Program-made: the position numbers and the translations under genes
Notes under the pieces: model-generated
Seen by the model: only the letters and a program-made list of their open reading frames with translations
Told to the model about the DNA's origin: nothing
The model's database searches: none
Part shown: piece by piece, positions 5,649 through 8,567 of the stretch
How the letters are laid out: each line of letters begins with the position of its first letter
How positions within the stretch are numbered: the first letter of the stretch is position 1
NCBI GenBank assembly: GCA_001768675.1
Contig: MELN01000022.1
Coordinates: forward strand, 70,643-79,209
Length of the DNA stretch: 8,567 nt
Reading direction: 5' to 3'
From: Actinobacteria bacterium RBG_16_64_13
GTDB lineage: Bacteria > Actinomycetota > Thermoleophilia > RBG-16-64-13

Positions 5649-5728
5649 GCTGGTGCCCGGGGCGACCGGGCCAGGCTGCAACCAAGGTTGCTCTTCTCGG
5701 ACCGCAAGGGCCTGTAGCCTTCCGGACC
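5649..5728 (+). other. 80-bp gap between pilin 2 and the minor-prepilin operon, with two small hairpins
   Basis: CCCGG-GGCGA-CCGGG (5656-5670) and GCAAC-CAAG-GTTGC (5678-5691) can form stems. The second is followed only by TCTTCTC, not a U-tract, so termination here is doubtful. The stems could attenuate the transcript or stabilise the pilin 2 mRNA end. No gene fits in the gap. Confidence 0.3.
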
Positions 5729-6211
5729 ATGGGAAGGCGCATTGACATATCTTCATCGGGCGGGTTCAGCCTGATGGAACTTCTGTTCGTCCTTGCCGTG
5801 CTAGGCATCTGTCTCGCGGCGGGGACGGTCTCATTTGGGGGCGGGTTGCGCAGAGGCGAGGCGCGCGGCGCGGCTCAAAGCTGGCAGGCCGCCACGGCGT
5901 GGGCGCAGATCGGGGTCCTGTGGCAAGGCGGGGCCGCGCGGCTGGAGTACTCATCGGGCGATCTGAGGGTTTCACACGAGTACGGGCTTTGCGGGGGCAG
6001 TCTCGGTCGATCGGCCCCAGCGGTACCTGTGACGACGAATGTGCCTCGGTGGGCCCGGGCAGAGGGAGCCACGCTGCTTCTTACCGGCACTCTGGCGTCG
6101 CCTGATGGCGGCGGCTCTCTGTACTTCCATGCCTTCAACACCGCTGACCGTGTGATCGTGCGGCCCGAAACCGGCCTTACGGTCAGAAGCCTGGTCGAGG
6201 TGCCGCAGTGA
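5729..6211 (+). CDS. GspH/FimT-like minor prepilin
   Basis: The product is 160 residues: a 12-residue leader ending SSSGG, then FSLMELLFVLAVLGICLAAG with Glu5. Length and layout (helix, a Trp/Ala-rich connecting helix AAQSWQAATAWAQIG, then a small beta domain ending TVRSLVEVPQ) fit the GspH/FimT group of minor pseudopilins. It is the first gene of a four-gene overlapping set in the order H-I-J-K, as in type II secretion and type IV pilus tip operons, and this supports the subtype. The ATG has no clear Shine-Dalgarno (only CCGGA nearby), so translation may depend on reading through from pilin 2 or be inefficient. No counterpart is present in the leftward operon. The next gene overlaps its stop by 4 bp (GTGA). 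Confidence 0.88.
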   Translation: MGRRIDISSSGGFSLMELLFVLAVLGICLAAGTVSFGGGLRRGEARGAAQSWQAATAWAQIGVLWQGGAARLEYSSGDLRVSHEYGLCGGSLGRSAPAVPVTTNVPRWARAEGATLLLTGTLASPDGGGSLYFHAFNTADRVIVRPETGLTVRSLVEVPQ

Positions 6212-6945
6212 GGAAGGCTCATGCCGCGCAAAGGGCGCTGAGCACTGAGGGTTCGATTCTGCTCGAGGTCCTGGTGGCCTTGGTGGTCCTGGGGGTCTTG
6301 GTGGGGCCCATGGTCACCGCTGTCCATTCAGCGGTGAGCGGAGCGGCAGCCGCTCGGCTGCAGATGAGCGGGGCTCGGCACGTCCCAAGTGAGTCGTCTA
6401 GCGGGCGTGCCTGGGGGTGGGGTCCGCGGATAGCCGACGCGACGTGGCGGCTTGGGCCTGTTCTCCAGATCAAGGTCCAGCCCGTCGACGGAGCAGTCCC
6501 TGTAGTGGGCATTTGGATCAACGGGTGGTTCACGGGAGAGCAAAGCCCCGAACCCGACGGTCTGCTCAGTGTGGACTCCGATCTCCTCTCAGACCGCGCT
6601 GGCCAAGAGCTCGTGGTGCGAGAGCGCATGCCCGGCGAGCCGTGGGGACCTGCGTGGAGATCGACCGTCCCGGACGCTGATGGCTCAGTGCCCGGCGCGA
6701 TGGCTGCGGAGGGCGCGGAATCTGGGGAGGGAGCACCTGGCGCGGTGATCTCCCTCGCACACGCGCCCGGTCTAGCAAGCCCGGCTCTTGTTGCTTCCTG
6801 GACAGAGGCCCCGGTAGCGAGCCTCGCGCTCGGCGTGCCGCTTTTCTTGGCGCCCGCCACCACCGGCAGATGCGAACTGTCACTTTGTGGAGGGACTCAA
6901 TCATGGTGGATGGAAAGTGAGCGGGTCCTCGATGTGTACTTCTGA
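6208..6945 (+). CDS. PilV/GspI-like minor prepilin with Ser at mature position 1
   Basis: The product is 245 residues: a 15-residue leader ending STEG, then SILLEVLVALVVLGVLVGPM. Glu5 is present (Glu20 of the precursor), but the first mature residue is Ser rather than the N-methylated Phe/Met of standard pilins. LLEVLVALVVLG is the hallmark helix of PilV/GspI proteins. The body is Gly/Pro/Ala/Trp-rich with no recognised domain. A Cys pair near the C-terminus (CELSLC, about 223-228) could form a disulfide. It starts with a GTG overlapping the previous stop as GTGA. By position it corresponds to the large PilV-like gene of the leftward operon but lacks that protein's Ig/FN3-like and Thr/Ser modules. 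The prepilin call is firm and the subtype good; the role of the extra roughly 120 residues beyond a usual GspI is unknown. Confidence 0.87.
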   Translation: MRKAHAAQRALSTEGSILLEVLVALVVLGVLVGPMVTAVHSAVSGAAAARLQMSGARHVPSESSSGRAWGWGPRIADATWRLGPVLQIKVQPVDGAVPVVGIWINGWFTGEQSPEPDGLLSVDSDLLSDRAGQELVVRERMPGEPWGPAWRSTVPDADGSVPGAMAAEGAESGEGAPGAVISLAHAPGLASPALVASWTEAPVASLALGVPLFLAPATTGRCELSLCGGTQSWWMESERVLDVYF

Positions 6946-7540
6946 GCGGGGGGTTCGCTATCGTTCGGGGGGGTTCTCGCTGATCGAACTACTCGTCGGC
7001 CTGGCGCTCGCGGTGTTAGTGGCCGCCTCGGTCGCGCCGTTGTGGGGGTCGTTGCAAAGCAGTGGGGTGCGTGCGGCCGACCGCACTGTGGGCGCGGTGC
7101 AGGGCAGGGTGGCCGTTTCCCGGCTCGAGCGGGATCTCAGGCTCGCGAGCGCGGGCGGGTGTCCGTTTGCGGCGGCAGGGCCGGTGCTGGAGGCTTCTGC
7201 CTCTCAGGTCGTCTTCTTGAGGCGGGCAGCCACGGGCTCCAAACCGATACTCGTCGAGTGGGAGGTGGTGGGGGGGTCTCTGATGAGGCGGTGGGGCCCG
7301 TGCCCCGACGAAACGCCTTCAACGTACCCTCACAGCAACTTCTCCGACAACAAGACCATGCTCGAGAATCTCGGGAACGGCAGTTCACTCGAGTACGTTG
7401 TCAATGGCATGCTCGTCTCGCCTCCCGTGGCGGGGACGGATCTAGCGGCCATTGACGCCGTTGTTCTCACACTACAGATCGGCAGAGGTCCTGCGCACGT
7501 GAACGACAGCATGGTGACCACCGGTCGTGTGGGCCGATGA
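6932..7540 (+). CDS. PilW/GspJ-like minor prepilin
   Basis: The product is 202 residues from the ATG at 6932: a 14-residue leader ending YRSGG, then FSLIELLVGLALAVLVAASVAP with Glu5. Downstream, RTVGAVQGRVAVSRLERDLRLASAG matches the conserved second helix of PilW/GspJ proteins. The C-terminus (LAAIDAVVLTLQIG then TTGRVGR) parallels the leftward paralogue at 1279-1941 (LLAIRTVGVNLRVD then PRNLR). Earlier in-frame GTG codons at 6887 and 6917 would lengthen the leader. I chose 6932 because the leader then has normal length and the overlap with the previous gene is only 14 bp, but no start has a strong ribosome site. It overlaps the next gene as ATGA. It probably acts in the tip complex with its two neighbours. 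Confidence 0.87.
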   Translation: MCTSERGVRYRSGGFSLIELLVGLALAVLVAASVAPLWGSLQSSGVRAADRTVGAVQGRVAVSRLERDLRLASAGGCPFAAAGPVLEASASQVVFLRRAATGSKPILVEWEVVGGSLMRRWGPCPDETPSTYPHSNFSDNKTMLENLGNGSSLEYVVNGMLVSPPVAGTDLAAIDAVVLTLQIGRGPAHVNDSMVTTGRVGR

Positions 7541-8547
7541 CAGGCCCTGGTGAATTGCGCGAGCGCCATTTCCGCGGGCTCCGCCAGGAAGGGTCGATCC
7601 TCCTGCTCGTTCTCTTCATGTGCATGGGCGTGGCCGTGGTCGTGCAGTCGCTTTTCGTTGTGGTCGTCTGCGCCGAACGGGCCATGTCTGACGAGAGGGC
7701 CGGCCGCGAACGCATGGAGGAGAAAGACCAAGGCCTCGCCGAGCTGCGGCAACGGGCGCTCGGGGAGTGGGTAGCCATGCCGTGGGCGCCCGTCGGAAGG
7801 GAACCAGCCATGGTCGAGGGTGCGCTCTTTGAGCTGCCGGAGGGGAATGGATGGGTTCTCAGGGCCATCGTGCGGCAGGATCCGAGAATATCGAGGCTGT
7901 CGACCTCCGCGTGGCTTGAAAGAGGCCGCGACGGCATAGAGGTGCCTTCCGCGGCTCTGGTGGCCTGGGACGTCGCGGCGGCAGAAGGGAGAGACCTTCC
8001 TTGGCTGGAAGCGGAGACCGGCCAAGCCGCGGGCGGCGGGGAACCCCGCGAGGAAGCGGCGGCTGTCGGCTACCTCCACACGCTTCCCGCCGAACCGACC
8101 CTCGGATCGGGCTGTGTGCTCAACGCGATGTCGGAACGCTGGAGGCTCGATCCGGGCTGGCGGGAGTTGGGAGTCGCGGACGAGGGCTCGACGGTCGCGG
8201 CAGGACCGGGAGTGACATTCATGGGCGGCGGCCGTGGGCAGACGATGCGTCTCACGGAGGGCGCCAGCGTGACCGCCCTCGATTCACCGGCCCTCGTTGT
8301 GGTGACCGGGGGTGCCGACCTTGACGCCCGGGGTCGGGGCGACTTCTACGGTGTCATGGTGGTCGATGAGGGCAGCGTGCGGCTTGAAGGGACCATCGTG
8401 CATGGCGCGGTCTTCGTCACACGAACCGCCGACTTTGGGGTGACCGGCAAAATCGTGTTCTCCCGAGCGCTCTTGCGCTGGGCAACAGATCGCTCACTCA
8501 CGCGCGTCCGGCTCGTCCCGGGCACGCGTTGGGAAGGCACGGAATAG
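7537..8547 (+). CDS. PilX/GspK-like minor prepilin with C-terminal beta-repeat domain
   Basis: The product is 336 residues: a leader ending RQEG (Gly19), then SILLLVLFMCMGVAVVVQSLFVVVV, a prepilin-like helix with Ser at position 1 and Leu where Glu5 would be. A missing Glu5 is characteristic of GspK/PilX cap subunits. A charged helix (about 50-75) follows the membrane part. From about 235 to 310 there are short beta repeats (GVMVVDEGSVRLEG, HGAVFVTR), then LVPGTRWEGTE at the end. The last 70 residues align by eye with the leftward PilX-like protein: FYG with FRG, HGAVFV with HGAVYV, VPGTRW with VPNTW, at near-equal spacing. It is the last gene of the rightward operon visible here and starts within the previous stop (ATGA). 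Function of the repeat domain is unknown; display at the pilus tip is inference. Confidence 0.85.
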   Translation: MTGPGELRERHFRGLRQEGSILLLVLFMCMGVAVVVQSLFVVVVCAERAMSDERAGRERMEEKDQGLAELRQRALGEWVAMPWAPVGREPAMVEGALFELPEGNGWVLRAIVRQDPRISRLSTSAWLERGRDGIEVPSAALVAWDVAAAEGRDLPWLEAETGQAAGGGEPREEAAAVGYLHTLPAEPTLGSGCVLNAMSERWRLDPGWRELGVADEGSTVAAGPGVTFMGGGRGQTMRLTEGASVTALDSPALVVVTGGADLDARGRGDFYGVMVVDEGSVRLEGTIVHGAVFVTRTADFGVTGKIVFSRALLRWATDRSLTRVRLVPGTRWEGTE

Positions 8548-8567
8548 GCGGGCGACGGTATACTCCA

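Noticed and set aside
7330..8079. 249-codon minus-strand open frame opposite the last two prepilin genes
   Set aside because: It is a high-GC shadow frame rich in Arg/Pro/His; the plus-strand frames have prepilin motifs and ATGA coupling.
7..8547. Mobile elements, CRISPR arrays, tRNA or rRNA genes
   Set aside because: No transposase or integrase motif, no regularly spaced repeat array and no cloverleaf or rRNA core sequence was seen on either strand.
8559..8564. TATACT at the right edge as a promoter for a following gene
   Set aside because: The hexamer is good, but no -35 is seen at the right spacing and the window ends 3 bp later, so it cannot be supported.

Overview
This window is a compact type IV pilin / pseudopilin locus. 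Nine genes are supported. Eight encode products with a prepilin-type N-terminus (short basic leader, Gly at the cleavage site, then about 20 hydrophobic residues), and the ninth encodes a TPR lipoprotein. GC is high, GTG starts are common, and the two major pilins resemble those I associate with deep-branching Actinobacteria (Coriobacteriia, Thermoleophilia and relatives). That placement is an inference from sequence style and not a proven assignment. No assembly ATPase, platform protein, prepilin peptidase or secretin lies in the window, so the machinery must be encoded elsewhere.

Layout. On the minus strand, 3491 down to 7 is an operon of three minor prepilins: a 517-residue PilV-like protein with Ig/FN3-like domains, a PilW-like protein, and a PilX-like protein with a beta-repeat C-terminus. 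A 305-bp divergent intergenic region (3492-3796) separates it from a rightward major pilin gene (3797-4276), which ends at a strong rho-independent terminator (about 4336-4380). Rightward from 4447 come a TPR lipoprotein, a second major pilin, and four tightly packed minor prepilins: GspH/FimT-like, PilV/GspI-like, PilW/GspJ-like and PilX/GspK-like. The last three junctions overlap by 4, 14 and 4 bp. The window ends just after the last stop codon.

How the parts fit. The two minor-prepilin operons look like diverged copies of one module. Their PilW-like proteins share a C-terminal motif, and their PilX-like proteins share a C-terminal repeat domain and a short Trp-containing tail. In known type IV pilus and type II secretion systems these minor subunits form the tip complex that primes assembly. 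The locus therefore seems to supply two alternative tips and two alternative shafts.

Most striking is the divergent intergenic region. It contains, on opposite strands, two close matches to the sigma-28 (FliA/SigD/WhiG) promoter consensus: TAAA-N15-GCCGATAT toward the pilin and TAAA-N16-GCCGATAA toward the minor-prepilin operon. The same region carries a 12-bp tandem repeat, an 8-bp inverted repeat enclosing a second stem, and two 10-bp palindromes lying on the pilin promoter. Together these suggest that the pilus is co-regulated with motility or development by an alternative sigma factor plus at least one further regulator.
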